From Sphingobium lignivorans (lineage in GTDB: Bacteria; Pseudomonadota; Alphaproteobacteria; Sphingomonadales; Sphingomonadaceae), in assembly GCF_014203955.1 (NCBI RefSeq), contig NZ_JACHKA010000001.1, positions 3,255,001 through 3,319,000 on the forward strand: a stretch of 64,000 bases of DNA. Reading direction: 5' to 3'. The notes under the pieces are model-generated. The model ran no database searches and was not told where the DNA came from. It worked only from the letters and a program-made list of their open reading frames with translations. The translations under genes and the position numbers were made by a program. Positions 36,709 through 44,694 of this stretch are shown here, piece by piece. Position 1 is the first letter of the stretch, and every line of letters begins with the position of its first letter.

Positions 36709-38688
36709 TTAGAGCGCTTTTTCCGGACAGCGGCTCATAGGGGAGGCCGGCAGGCGCCCGGAGACGGGATTGGCATAGTGAAAGCAAATCGGACTGACGC
36801 TCGGAAAGGTCGCGTAGCCGTCTTCCTTCAGCGGAAAATCCGGTGGGAAATCGCGCAAGAGCTTGTCGGGAGGCGGAGCCGCACGACGGCCGAAGTCGCT
36901 CGGCACGCGGGCCCAGCCTTCTGCATAGCCAGGCGAACGCCAGAGATGCCGGATGAGAACTTCGCTGAACCGCCAAGTGCCGTCTTCGATGCGCGCGCTG
37001 TCCTCATACAGGCCTGCGGTCATGGAGCCCGGACGGGAATGATTGCTATTGAACTGGAGGAGGCGTGTGCGCAGCCTGGCTGACGTTCCATCGGCATTGC
37101 TGTGAATCACGGGCTGAACCCGCAAATGCATCGGAACTGAGCCGCGCGGCCGTCGAAGCGGGCCGTAGCGTGCTTCCTGCATGGCCCCGATCCGCTCCGG
37201 TCCGATATAATATCCTGCGGCGGGCGATAGGCGCACGCCATCGGCGGTGAACAGGTCTGCCATGTCCGTCCATTGGAAATCGTCGATCCAGTTCCCCAGC
37301 GCGCCTGAGATATTTTCGACCGCGTCGTAGCTGACGGCTCGGGCAAGGTCGCGACGAGGGTCGATCGCCAAAGCGTCAGCCTGAGGCGCCGCCGCTCTCC
37401 CCTCCGCGGGATTTGCAACCGATCGCGACCCGGCGGGATAAGCGATGGGCGCTGCCGTCACGGGGTGGCGGTAATGGAATGCGGGTATATCTGACGGGCC
37501 GAGGGCAGGAGAGGTTCGATCCGGCGCAAAGGCCGGACCGACCTGGGGTTCGGGCAACCAGCTCCTGGACCAGCCCTGAAAATAGTCGGTGCGCATCTGG
37601 GGGAAGATCCGCATGGCCGCAATCCGCCATTTTCCTTCGCGGCGGACATATCTGTTTTCGAACGTGGCAACGGTCCAATAGGCATCGGCTCCGTTCTTGC
37701 CCAACATGCCGAATTCCAGGCCGCGGGCGCGTGCTTCGTTGCCGCCGGGCGAGATCGTGACGATCATGTTGAGCTGCAAACGATCGTTGACCTCTCCCTC
37801 GCGCAGGCCTGGAGGACCATCACGTTCCAGGCCGCGACGGATGCTGGCTGGTCCGTCCCAGGCCCCGACGCCGGCAATCTCGACGGAGGCGTCGTTCTCA
37901 AACAGATCGGCAACATCGTCCCACATCTTGCGATCGACATAATAGCCATAGGCATTTTGAAGATTGCGAACGTCGTCCTCGGCATTGAGCGCGCTGATGC
38001 GCCTTGCCAGCGTTGCCTTGTCGGGCACTGCGCTGCGGCGCTTCGCCGCCGATGCATTCCCCCGAGGGATCGGCGTGCCGGCCTGCTCGGGCGTGTAGTG
38101 ATAGGGAACAATCCCCAGATCTTCGGTGACGTTCGTCCAGCCCCGATCATAGGGCCCGGCAAACTGCGGAAAATAGTGAAGCGTGGCGATGCGCCAGACA
38201 CCATTCTGCCGCACATATTCGTTTTCCATGATGCCGCCCGCCCATTCGGCACTGCCGCCCCGCCGGCCCCATATAGTGACGACGTGCCAACGCCCTTTGG
38301 CATGGTTGCCGTCCGGCGCCATCCTGACCACCGGCGTCATCGCCAGCTCGACGCTAAGCGCTCCCTCGGCCGGACCCGTCGCGGCATCCCCGAGGCGCGC
38401 TGTCAGATGAGCCCTTATCGCGGCGCGCCCCGTCACCGTCTCTTCGCCAAAGATCGCTTTTGCATCCTTTGCGTAGAGCTGCGCCGCGTCATCCCAGAGA
38501 CGATACTGGATGAACTGTGCATGGGCGGTCTGGAGGCGCTTGACCGCCCGCAGCGACTCTGCCTGATCGAGGTCATGGGCAAGTTGTCGGACTTCCGCGG
38601 TATTGGCAGGCGTCTGCGTCGAGCCTGGTGCACCAAGTCCAAGTAGGACGGCCAGAGCCGTAGCCACCGGCAGCATCTTGTAGATCAT
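36709..38688 (-). CDS. Exported protein with three NTF2/SnoaL-like domains
   Basis: About 659 residues with a signal peptide (MIYKMLPVATALAVLLGLGA). Three NTF2-like domains follow at roughly residues 35-190, 220-370 and 440-600, each opening with a helix like VKRLQTAHAQFIQYRLWDDAAQLY, VRNLQNAYGYYVDRKMWDD or VENISGALGNWIDDFQWTD. Each unit ends in a segment related to FHYRHPVT, and the protein closes with FHYANPVSGRLP. ATG 38688 has AAGGA seven bases upstream; the frame to 38775 is an unsupported extension. NTF2-fold proteins include dehydratases, isomerases and deformylating lyases. A close relative occurs at 44005-46108. Function unknown; likely a periplasmic enzyme. Confidence 0.85.
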   Translation of the reverse strand: MIYKMLPVATALAVLLGLGAPGSTQTPANTAEVRQLAHDLDQAESLRAVKRLQTAHAQFIQYRLWDDAAQLYAKDAKAIFGEETVTGRAAIRAHLTARLGDAATGPAEGALSVELAMTPVVRMAPDGNHAKGRWHVVTIWGRRGGSAEWAGGIMENEYVRQNGVWRIATLHYFPQFAGPYDRGWTNVTEDLGIVPYHYTPEQAGTPIPRGNASAAKRRSAVPDKATLARRISALNAEDDVRNLQNAYGYYVDRKMWDDVADLFENDASVEIAGVGAWDGPASIRRGLERDGPPGLREGEVNDRLQLNMIVTISPGGNEARARGLEFGMLGKNGADAYWTVATFENRYVRREGKWRIAAMRIFPQMRTDYFQGWSRSWLPEPQVGPAFAPDRTSPALGPSDIPAFHYRHPVTAAPIAYPAGSRSVANPAEGRAAAPQADALAIDPRRDLARAVSYDAVENISGALGNWIDDFQWTDMADLFTADGVRLSPAAGYYIGPERIGAMQEARYGPLRRPRGSVPMHLRVQPVIHSNADGTSARLRTRLLQFNSNHSRPGSMTAGLYEDSARIEDGTWRFSEVLIRHLWRSPGYAEGWARVPSDFGRRAAPPPDKLLRDFPPDFPLKEDGYATFPSVSPICFHYANPVSGRLPASPMSRCPEKAL

Positions 38689-38710
38689 GCATAGTTCCTT
38701 GTTCGGCAAA

Positions 38711-39502
38711 TCAGCGTGCGAGCGAAGATTCACATGTCCGCAGGTCGGGGCAGTAATGGGATGGCACGCGGCCACTCACCGGGTTCCGATAGTGGAACCA
38801 CATGGGCTTCACTTCCGGATAGTGGACGAACGCCGGCCCCGGCGTGAATGCCCCCTCACGGAACGGCATCGCGGTCAGCGGGACATCAGGGGGCATTTTG
38901 TCGAGCATCTGCTGCATCATCGGCGGTGTCGTCAGCCGTCTTTTTTCGGTTATTGGCGCCACCCGCGCCCAGCCACCCTTCCAGCCATTGGACACGAAAT
39001 AGGGTTCATCGATCGCGACGACCGAGAGCTTCCAGATTCCATCTTCAAGGACCGCCGCATCATTGGGATACATGCCGTTCTTGACGGATCCCGCCTCGCC
39101 CCAATTGCTCGTGATATGAAAGAGGCGAGTGCGCAGATAGGCGGACTGTGCGTCGTCGGACACAGTGATGACAGGCTGCTCACGCAGATGGATACGGACG
39201 GAGCGGCGCGGCGAGGGCATGACTGACACTTGCAGGGTTTCAGCCGCACGGATGCGCGCGGGCCCGGCATAGAAGCCGACGAGGTATTTTTGCCGCCATC
39301 CGTCGACGGAGAACAGGCTGCTTTGAGAATCCCACTGGGCGTCGTCGATCCAGTTACCAAATGCGTTCGAGATATTCTCCACCGCTTCATAAGCGATCGA
39401 ACGATCGAGTTGCCGCCGTAACGCGCTGATGTCATCCCCGGCATTAGCCAGGGTGGCGCTATTCAGAAGCGCCATGGCGCATATGAAGTTCAGGCACTTC
39501 AC
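38711..39502 (-). CDS. Exported NTF2/SnoaL-like protein (single domain)
   Basis: A 263-residue protein with signal peptide MKCLNFICAMALLNSATLANA, one NTF2-like domain (IAYEAVENISNAFGNWIDDAQWDSQSSLFSVDGW...) and the C-terminal signature MWFHYRNPVSGRVP followed by two cysteines (YCPDLRTCESSLAR). It resembles the third domain of the 659-aa protein just downstream (22-base gap), so the pair probably arose by domain duplication. It overlaps the upstream binding-protein gene by ATGA (39499-39502). Function unknown; probably periplasmic, acting with its larger neighbour. Confidence 0.85.
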   Translation of the reverse strand: MKCLNFICAMALLNSATLANAGDDISALRRQLDRSIAYEAVENISNAFGNWIDDAQWDSQSSLFSVDGWRQKYLVGFYAGPARIRAAETLQVSVMPSPRRSVRIHLREQPVITVSDDAQSAYLRTRLFHITSNWGEAGSVKNGMYPNDAAVLEDGIWKLSVVAIDEPYFVSNGWKGGWARVAPITEKRRLTTPPMMQQMLDKMPPDVPLTAMPFREGAFTPGPAFVHYPEVKPMWFHYRNPVSGRVPSHYCPDLRTCESSLAR

Positions 39503-40476
39503 GGCAGCACCCGCCGCGCCTCGCCGAGGAGGTCTTCCGGAACAGTCAGTCCGAGCGCACGCGCCGCCGCGAGATTGAGCGTCATCGCGGCCGGCGGGCG
39601 ACGAACTGCTATGCTTCCTGGCGACTGGCCCTTGAGGATCGCATCCACAACAATGGCCTGTTCGAACCAGATACGGTTAAAATCCGGGCCGAAGGCTGCC
39701 ACACCGCCCCCCTGCAGGACCGTCTCGACAAGTGACGCCGTGGGCAGGCCGTTGGCGAGAGCGAGCCCGCCGATCTTGCGGCCATTCATGCTGAACAGGG
39801 AGTGCGGTCCGACGACCATTGCCTGCATGCCGTCCGCCTTCATCTCTCGCACCGCGCCTTCAAAGGCGTCGACGCTGCGCGCTTCATAGGGCCGGACCTC
39901 GATGCCGCTTTTGGCCCCCTCTGTCTGAAGCGCCCGCAGAGCGCCGGGGGCCGGGGCGTATGTTGGATTGTACAGCATGCCCACGCGCTTCAGCCCGGGC
40001 ACGAGGCGGCTGAGCAAATCCAGTTCCCGCCTTTGGGTGTCGGCCGCGTCGGCAGTCCCGGAAAAGTCGCCGCCCGGCTGATCGAAACTGCCGGCGACGC
40101 CAGCGCCTACAGGATCCAGCGACCAGAAGACGACAGGAACGGCCGACTTTACCGACCTCTTTGCAACCGCAAGCGCCTGAGTGGATGTTGTATCGCCGGC
40201 GATGATAAGACGTGGTTGCAGAGCGACCAGTTCGGCGGCTGCGCGCTCGAGGGCGTGATGATCGCGATTGGCGGCGCGGCGCACCCATATGATCGAGTCA
40301 GCATCGCGGCCCTGCGCGCCCAGTCCGGCCTTCAGCCGTCCGAACAGCGCCGATTCGGGGCCCAGGTCAACATTGTTGGTGAGAATCGCGATTGTCAGCT
40401 CGTTTGCCGCTTGCACTTGGACAGCCATGAAGGTGACCATGAGTGCGAACAGGCATTTCAGACCCCAACTCGACAT
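39499..40476 (-). CDS. ABC-type substrate-binding protein (PF04392-like), orphan
   Basis: A 325-residue periplasmic binding protein with signal peptide MSSWGLKCLFALMVTFMAVQVQA. The two-lobed fold is indicated by LTIAILTNNVDLGPES, LIIAGDTTSTQALAVAKRSVKSAVPVVFWSLDPVGAGVAGS, RVGMLYNPTYAPAPGALRAL, QAMVVGPHSLFSMNGRKIGGLALANGLPTAS and the final AVRRPPAAMTLNLAAARALGLTVPEDLL. No permease or ATPase gene is in the window, so it may sense, chaperone or work with a distant transporter. It leads the operon with the NTF2-like genes; its promoter region is at 40493-40521. Confidence 0.88.
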   Translation of the reverse strand: MSSWGLKCLFALMVTFMAVQVQAANELTIAILTNNVDLGPESALFGRLKAGLGAQGRDADSIIWVRRAANRDHHALERAAAELVALQPRLIIAGDTTSTQALAVAKRSVKSAVPVVFWSLDPVGAGVAGSFDQPGGDFSGTADAADTQRRELDLLSRLVPGLKRVGMLYNPTYAPAPGALRALQTEGAKSGIEVRPYEARSVDAFEGAVREMKADGMQAMVVGPHSLFSMNGRKIGGLALANGLPTASLVETVLQGGGVAAFGPDFNRIWFEQAIVVDAILKGQSPGSIAVRRPPAAMTLNLAAARALGLTVPEDLLGEARRVLP

Positions 40477-40492
40477 CCGCCTCTCCTTTATC

Positions 40493-40589
40493 CTATAAAC
40501 CAGTCTTACGGTTTTTATGTCGTGTCAGCAAGGCTGTTTCTCCCGATGAGCAGCTTGACTCATTAAAAGCCATAAGACTATCCTTTTAT
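40493..40589. promoter_or_regulatory. Divergent promoter region with two dyads (binding protein / MFS)
   Basis: On the plus strand, TTGACT (40555-40560) and TATCCT (40579-40584) are 18 bases apart and face the MFS gene. The dyad TTAAAAGCC...TCCTTTTAT (40563-40589) sits between them. On the minus strand, TTATAG (40493-40498) serves the binding-protein gene and is covered by TATAAACC-N8-GGTTTTTAT (40494-40518). Both dyads resemble those at 36640-36698, suggesting one regulator for all three promoters. Confidence 0.62.
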
Positions 40590-40627
40590 CACATCATGCG
40601 TGCTGCATCGCGGCTTAGGAGAGAGTT

Positions 40628-41983
40628 TTGACGAACGATGCGATCACGCCGAGAGACGCCTCCGGCTCGCAAGCGCCTTCGGCACGAACGCACCTGACAG
40701 AGCCGCAGAACGACCTCCTGTATCGACGGGTATTGTGGCGGATCATGCCTCTTCTCGTCATCTGCTATATCGTCGCATTCATCGATCGCTCGAATGTCGG
40801 CATCGCCAAGATCCAGTTCATGGGCGACCTCGGCTTCACCAACGCGCAATACGGATTCGGCGCGGGCATCTTCTATCTCGGCTATGTTCTGCTGGAGATT
40901 CCGAGCAATCAGTGGCTCGCGAGGATCGGCGCACGCATCACGATCCTGCGGATCATGATCTTCTGGGGGATCTGCTGCACCCTCATGGCGTGGATGTCCA
41001 CCGCGCCTCATTTCTATGCGTTGCGCTTCCTGCTGGGCGCCGCCGAGGCTGGATTCTTCCCTGGCGTCCTTCTGTATCTCACTTACTGGATCCCGGCGCG
41101 TCGGCGCGCAAGGTTCAACGCCATCTTTCTGGCGGCCATTCCTGTGGCCGGGATGCTGGGAGGTCCGCTTGCCGGGCTCATCATGAGCGGGATGGATGGG
41201 GTTTGGGGATGGCGGGGGTGGCAATGGCTGTTCGTGCTTGAGGGTCTGCCAGCGATCCTTCTCGGATTGGTCGCCTATGGGGTGCTCGACGACAAGCCAT
41301 CCGACTGTCGCTGGCTTGCCGAGCATGAACGTGCACAGATCATGGCTGATGTCTCAGCCGATGCGCGAAAGCTCGGAGACAGAGCCCATGCCACCTTCGG
41401 CGCCGTGCTCGCTGATCCGGCCTTCTACGCGCTTGGACTGCTCGGTTTTGGTATCATGGTGAGCACGGGCGGCATTTTCTTCTGGTTACCCACGATCATC
41501 GACAAGAGCGGCGTTGAGAATCTGCGCGATGTCGGATTGCTCTCGGCACTGCCTTTCATCATCGCTGTCTTTTTCCAGTATTTCATCGCCCGCAGGTCGG
41601 ACCGACTGCAGGAACGGCGCTGGCACACGTTGATCCCGGCGCTTGTCGGTGCCGTGGGTTGGTCACTCCTCCCTTTCGTCGCCCAAAATACCAGCCTGGC
41701 ATTGATCGCGCTGGCGGTCGCGACAAGTGGCACATTCTCGGCGATGGGACCTTTCTGGTCATTGCCCTCGACCATGCTGTCGGGGCGTGCGATGGCTGGC
41801 GGGATCGCGCTCGTCACGACGCTTGCCGGTCTTGGAAACTTCCTCAGTCCCATCCTCGTTGGCTGGCTGGTTGATAGAACCGGTTCGCTGGCAGCGGGAC
41901 AATTCTACTTCGCCGGATTGCTGGCGCTTGGTACGGCAGGCGTCCTGGTCAGCCAGCGCAGATTTTCATCGGGGACCGATTGA
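40628..41983 (+). CDS. MFS transporter (anion:cation symporter type)
   Basis: A 451-residue twelve-helix carrier of the ACS family, which mostly moves organic acids such as phthalate, tartrate and aromatic acids. Visible are VICYIVAFIDRSNVGIAKIQF, GAGIFYLGYVLLEIPSNQWLARIGAR, and the long central loop. The start is TTG at 40628, with AGGAG six bases upstream; there is no in-frame ATG before the conserved first helix except deep inside. It is divergent from the binding-protein/NTF2 operon and precedes a PcaD-like hydrolase, so it probably imports a pathway acid. Confidence 0.9.
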   Translation: MTNDAITPRDASGSQAPSARTHLTEPQNDLLYRRVLWRIMPLLVICYIVAFIDRSNVGIAKIQFMGDLGFTNAQYGFGAGIFYLGYVLLEIPSNQWLARIGARITILRIMIFWGICCTLMAWMSTAPHFYALRFLLGAAEAGFFPGVLLYLTYWIPARRRARFNAIFLAAIPVAGMLGGPLAGLIMSGMDGVWGWRGWQWLFVLEGLPAILLGLVAYGVLDDKPSDCRWLAEHERAQIMADVSADARKLGDRAHATFGAVLADPAFYALGLLGFGIMVSTGGIFFWLPTIIDKSGVENLRDVGLLSALPFIIAVFFQYFIARRSDRLQERRWHTLIPALVGAVGWSLLPFVAQNTSLALIALAVATSGTFSAMGPFWSLPSTMLSGRAMAGGIALVTTLAGLGNFLSPILVGWLVDRTGSLAAGQFYFAGLLALGTAGVLVSQRRFSSGTD

Positions 41984-42041
41984 GGAGCCGGATCGTCTTT
42001 CCAGCCCGATCAACCCCTTCTCGAACCTGGAGGAGAATGAC

Positions 42042-42818
42042 ATGCCATTTGTCACCCGTGACGGCGTCCGCTTGCACTGGAAACTGGAGGGCGCGTCCAG
42101 CAAGCCGCCAATCGTCCTTCTCAACTCGATCGGGACCGAAATGGGCATGTGGGATCGCGCTATGCCATTCATGCTGGAGAATTTCCTCGTCCTGCGGACC
42201 GATGCGCGTGGACATGGAGCATCGGACGCATCGCCCGGTGACTATGGTCTTCTATGCTTGGCAGGCGACGTGGTGGCAGTCATGGATGCTGCCGGCATCG
42301 AGCAGGCCGTGATCGCCGGCGTATCCCTCGGCGGAATGATCGCCATGGAACTGGCACTGGCGAGGCCAGAGCGTGTAACTGGCCTCGCCCTCATCTGCAC
42401 GACCGCCACGACTCATGCTCAGATGTGGAGCGACCGGATTCAACGGGTGCGCACCGAGGGCATGGCCAGCATCGTTGAAACGGTAATGGGGCGTTTCCTT
42501 AGCCCCGAATTCATCGAGACGTCTCCGCAATATGCCGAAACGATCCGCAGATCCTTCCTTTCCACGCTCCCGGAGGGCTATGCGGGCTGCGGTGCCGCGA
42601 TCCGGGACATGGCCCTGGTCGATCGCTTGGGCGAGATCGGCGCACCTGCTTTGGTGGTCATTGGCACGAAGGATATTTCGACACCGCTTGCGGGAAATGG
42701 CGAACTGCTGCTCGCCAGGATCGCTGGCACAAAGCTCGCCGAGGTTTCGGGAGCTCACATATCTCCGATCGAAGCGCCTGGGGAAGTCGCGGAGGTCCTG
42801 GCTGATCATTTCGGGTGA
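42042..42818 (+). CDS. Alpha/beta hydrolase, PcaD (3-oxoadipate enol-lactonase)-like
   Basis: A 258-residue alpha/beta-hydrolase. The triad is intact: nucleophile in IAGVSLGGMIAME, acid in VIGTKDISTPLAGN and histidine in VSGAHISPIEAP. It begins like enol-lactonases (MPFVTRDGVRLHWKLEG, ENFLVLRTDARGHGASD). PcaD opens a lactone in the beta-ketoadipate pathway, but no other pca gene is beside it, so the substrate may be another lactone or ester. GGAGGAG lies before the ATG at 42042. It follows the MFS gene by 58 bases, probably in one transcript. Confidence 0.85.
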   Translation: MPFVTRDGVRLHWKLEGASSKPPIVLLNSIGTEMGMWDRAMPFMLENFLVLRTDARGHGASDASPGDYGLLCLAGDVVAVMDAAGIEQAVIAGVSLGGMIAMELALARPERVTGLALICTTATTHAQMWSDRIQRVRTEGMASIVETVMGRFLSPEFIETSPQYAETIRRSFLSTLPEGYAGCGAAIRDMALVDRLGEIGAPALVVIGTKDISTPLAGNGELLLARIAGTKLAEVSGAHISPIEAPGEVAEVLADHFG

Positions 42819-43066
42819 ACTGGCTAACGATAACGCAGCAGCGCGCCCCCGGCGCGGCTGCCTTTCATCTTGTTTTGACAGCAGGCTGCGAAGCACGGGC
42901 CGAAATAGTGCGGCTCGGTGCCCGGGCAGCAGATCTCGCTGATGGTTCGACACGCGACTTTACGTTCATCGGTGATGCGGGGGCCGCGCGCCGGATGGCT
43001 GAGCCGCTGGATGTTGCCCGTGCCAAGCTTGCCTGGAATATAATCAAATCCGCTTGCCCTCAGTAA
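42815..43066 (+). CDS. Small hypothetical protein (83 aa)
   Basis: GTG at 42815 overlaps the hydrolase stop (GTGA) and the frame runs to TAA 43064-43066. The 83 residues (ending ADGSTRDFTFIGDAGAARRMAEPLDVARAKLAWNIIKSACPQ) have normal codon use for the region, no signal peptide and no recognised motif. No clear ribosome site of its own is visible, so it would depend on translational coupling. Its existence rests on the overlap and codon pattern; function unknown. Confidence 0.5.
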   Translation: MNWLTITQQRAPGAAAFHLVLTAGCEARAEIVRLGARAADLADGSTRDFTFIGDAGAARRMAEPLDVARAKLAWNIIKSACPQ

Positions 43067-43082
43067 ATAAGCATATTATCCG

Positions 43083-43104
43083 TTACCGGACTTTTTTCCG
43101 GTAA
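43083..43104. promoter_or_regulatory. Perfect dyad before the HD-domain gene (IclR-type operator candidate)
   Basis: TTACCGGA and TCCGGTAA form a perfect 8-base dyad with a 6-base spacer, ending 15 bases before the ATG at 43120. Four related copies occur at 56058-56112 and 63465-63508, the last next to an IclR-family gene. This is the cleanest copy in the window. Confidence 0.75.
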
Positions 43105-43119
43105 TAGGATTGAGCGAGC

Positions 43120-43959
43120 ATGGAGCAGGATCCGTCACGGTCGAGCAATTTGAAACTCCCTGTCCTGGATCGGCGCAATTTCATAACTGCTTTGGGTGGC
43201 GCAGCCGCCGTGGCGACCATGAGTAGCGAAGCCAAAGCTGACGCCTTGGAAATGCATCTGAACGATGCCCTCAATTCATCGAAAAAGACGTTTCCCTCGG
43301 TCGCTGAGGTCAACGCACAGATCAATACCCGCCCTTATCGTCGCGGCGTGGGAAAGCTGTTCGCGGGCCAGGAAGGCAATGTTGGTTACCTGCCGGCCAT
43401 GCCCTCCAACCCGACCCTGATCGATTTCATCCGGCTACGCCTCGATGGCTCCAGGGATCATTGCCTCCAGAGCGCTCATCTCGCGAAAAGTCGCGGAATG
43501 GATGACGAAGTCGTCCTCGCCTGCCTGCTGCATGATCTGCCAATGTCACTGATGCGCAGCGAACATGGCTTCTGGAGCGCGCAGCTGTTCGAGCCCTACG
43601 TCTCTGAACGGACGACCTTCGCCATCCGGCATCACGCGTCCCTGCGGTTCTTCCCCGACGAGGACGCCGGCTATGAATATCCGGACCTGTACCGCAACAT
43701 GTTCGGCGAGGATTATGTCCCGCCCCCGCATATGCAGGCCGAGTACAAGATGGTTCGCGCCCATCGCTGGTACATGGCCCCGCGTCTCGTCACCGTGAAC
43801 GACCTCTATTCGTTCGATCCGAACGTGAAGGTCGAGCTGGGCGAATTCGAGGATATTATCGGTCGCCATTTCCGCCAGCCGAAGGAAGGTCTCGGCCTTG
43901 ACGGCAGTCGTGTCGCGCACATGTGGCGCACGATCGCCAATCCTGATTCACCCTTATAA
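43120..43959 (+). CDS. Tat-exported HD-domain protein, PhnZ/MIOX-like di-iron candidate
   Basis: A 279-residue protein. A twin-arginine motif (DRRNFITALGGAAAVATM, residues 17-34) marks it for folded export. The rest is an HD domain whose ligands match the di-iron oxygenase PhnZ in order and spacing: His114 (DHCLQSA), His138-Asp139 (ACLLHDL), His149 (RSEHG), His171 or 172 (AIRHHASL) and Asp228 (TVNDLY). PhnZ-like enzymes cleave C-P or C-C bonds with O2; other HD proteins are phosphohydrolases. Metal loading before export would explain use of Tat. An operator-like dyad lies just upstream. I see no HD-signalling domains. Substrate unknown. Confidence 0.82.
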   Translation: MEQDPSRSSNLKLPVLDRRNFITALGGAAAVATMSSEAKADALEMHLNDALNSSKKTFPSVAEVNAQINTRPYRRGVGKLFAGQEGNVGYLPAMPSNPTLIDFIRLRLDGSRDHCLQSAHLAKSRGMDDEVVLACLLHDLPMSLMRSEHGFWSAQLFEPYVSERTTFAIRHHASLRFFPDEDAGYEYPDLYRNMFGEDYVPPPHMQAEYKMVRAHRWYMAPRLVTVNDLYSFDPNVKVELGEFEDIIGRHFRQPKEGLGLDGSRVAHMWRTIANPDSPL

Positions 43960-43995
43960 CGACCGGTGCGCGCCACGGACCATCTTTCCGGTCGT
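43959..43995 (+). terminator. Hairpin after the HD-domain gene
   Basis: ACGACCGG (43959-43966) and CCGGTCGT (43988-43995) form a perfect 8-base stem with a 21-base loop, starting at the stop of the HD gene. No T-run follows. It may attenuate transcription into the NTF2 gene at 44005, or mask its ribosome site. Confidence 0.3.
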
Positions 43996-44004
43996 GAATG
44001 AGGC

Positions 44005-44694
44005 ATGATGCGCTTCCTCACAGCATTCTGTGCGTCCCTGGCATTTCTGTCCGGTAGTCCTGCCGGCGCGGATCCCGCACGGGACATGCTCGCGCGGGAT
44101 ATCTCGCTCACGGAAAGCCTGCGGCGCGTTCGACTGCTTCAGGACAGCTACGCCCAATATGCTCAGTTCGGCCTGTGGGACGACATCGGCCACCTGTTCG
44201 CGCGGAAGGGCAGGTTCATATTCGACGGGCAGGTTGGACCGGCGAAGATCGCGAACGGCCCGCGCGAGATCGCGTCCTTCCTGCGAAACCGATATGGCGG
44301 CGCGCGCGAAGGACAGTCGCGCGGGGGCCTGTCGGCGATGATGATGGACTCTCCCGTCATCAACCTCGCCGCGGATGGGCGGACGGCGAAGGCACGTTTC
44401 CAGACTCTCATATTCCATGGCCATGATGGCAAGGCACGCATCGAAGGCGGCGTGCTCGTCGTCGACTACATGTCTGAGGGAAGCGTCTGGAAGATCGCGA
44501 CCGCACATTTTTATCCTCAGTTCGAAGGACCTTACGAGGAGGGCTGGACGAACTGGGGAGGCGGCGACCTGCCTGTCCCGCCTTATCATTTCGACCTGAC
44601 GAATGCCGGCCTCCCCGTTCATTCCGCCACCGCCCCGCCCCGCACGGCCCGAAGCACTGCCTGCCCTGCAGAAGCGCGTGAGCCTGCTCAATGA
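44005..44694 (+). CDS. Exported NTF2/SnoaL-like protein, N-terminal piece of a frameshifted gene
   Basis: Signal peptide MMRFLTAFCASLAFLSGSPAGA and one NTF2-like domain (SLRRVRLLQDSYAQYAQFGLWDDIGHLF, FYPQFEGPYEEGWTNWGGGDLPVPPYHF). This matches domain 1 of the 659-aa protein at 36709-38688 (HYFPQFAGPYDRGWTN...VPYHY). After about residue 208 the frame turns to low-complexity sequence and stops at 44694, whereas the paralogue continues into domain 2. That continuation is present here in the +1 frame from 44603. One extra base in the C-rich run at about 44627-44642 would explain both. It is either a broken gene, a sequencing error or two true genes. Confidence 0.75.
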   Translation: MMRFLTAFCASLAFLSGSPAGADPARDMLARDISLTESLRRVRLLQDSYAQYAQFGLWDDIGHLFARKGRFIFDGQVGPAKIANGPREIASFLRNRYGGAREGQSRGGLSAMMMDSPVINLAADGRTAKARFQTLIFHGHDGKARIEGGVLVVDYMSEGSVWKIATAHFYPQFEGPYEEGWTNWGGGDLPVPPYHFDLTNAGLPVHSATAPPRTARSTACPAEAREPAQ

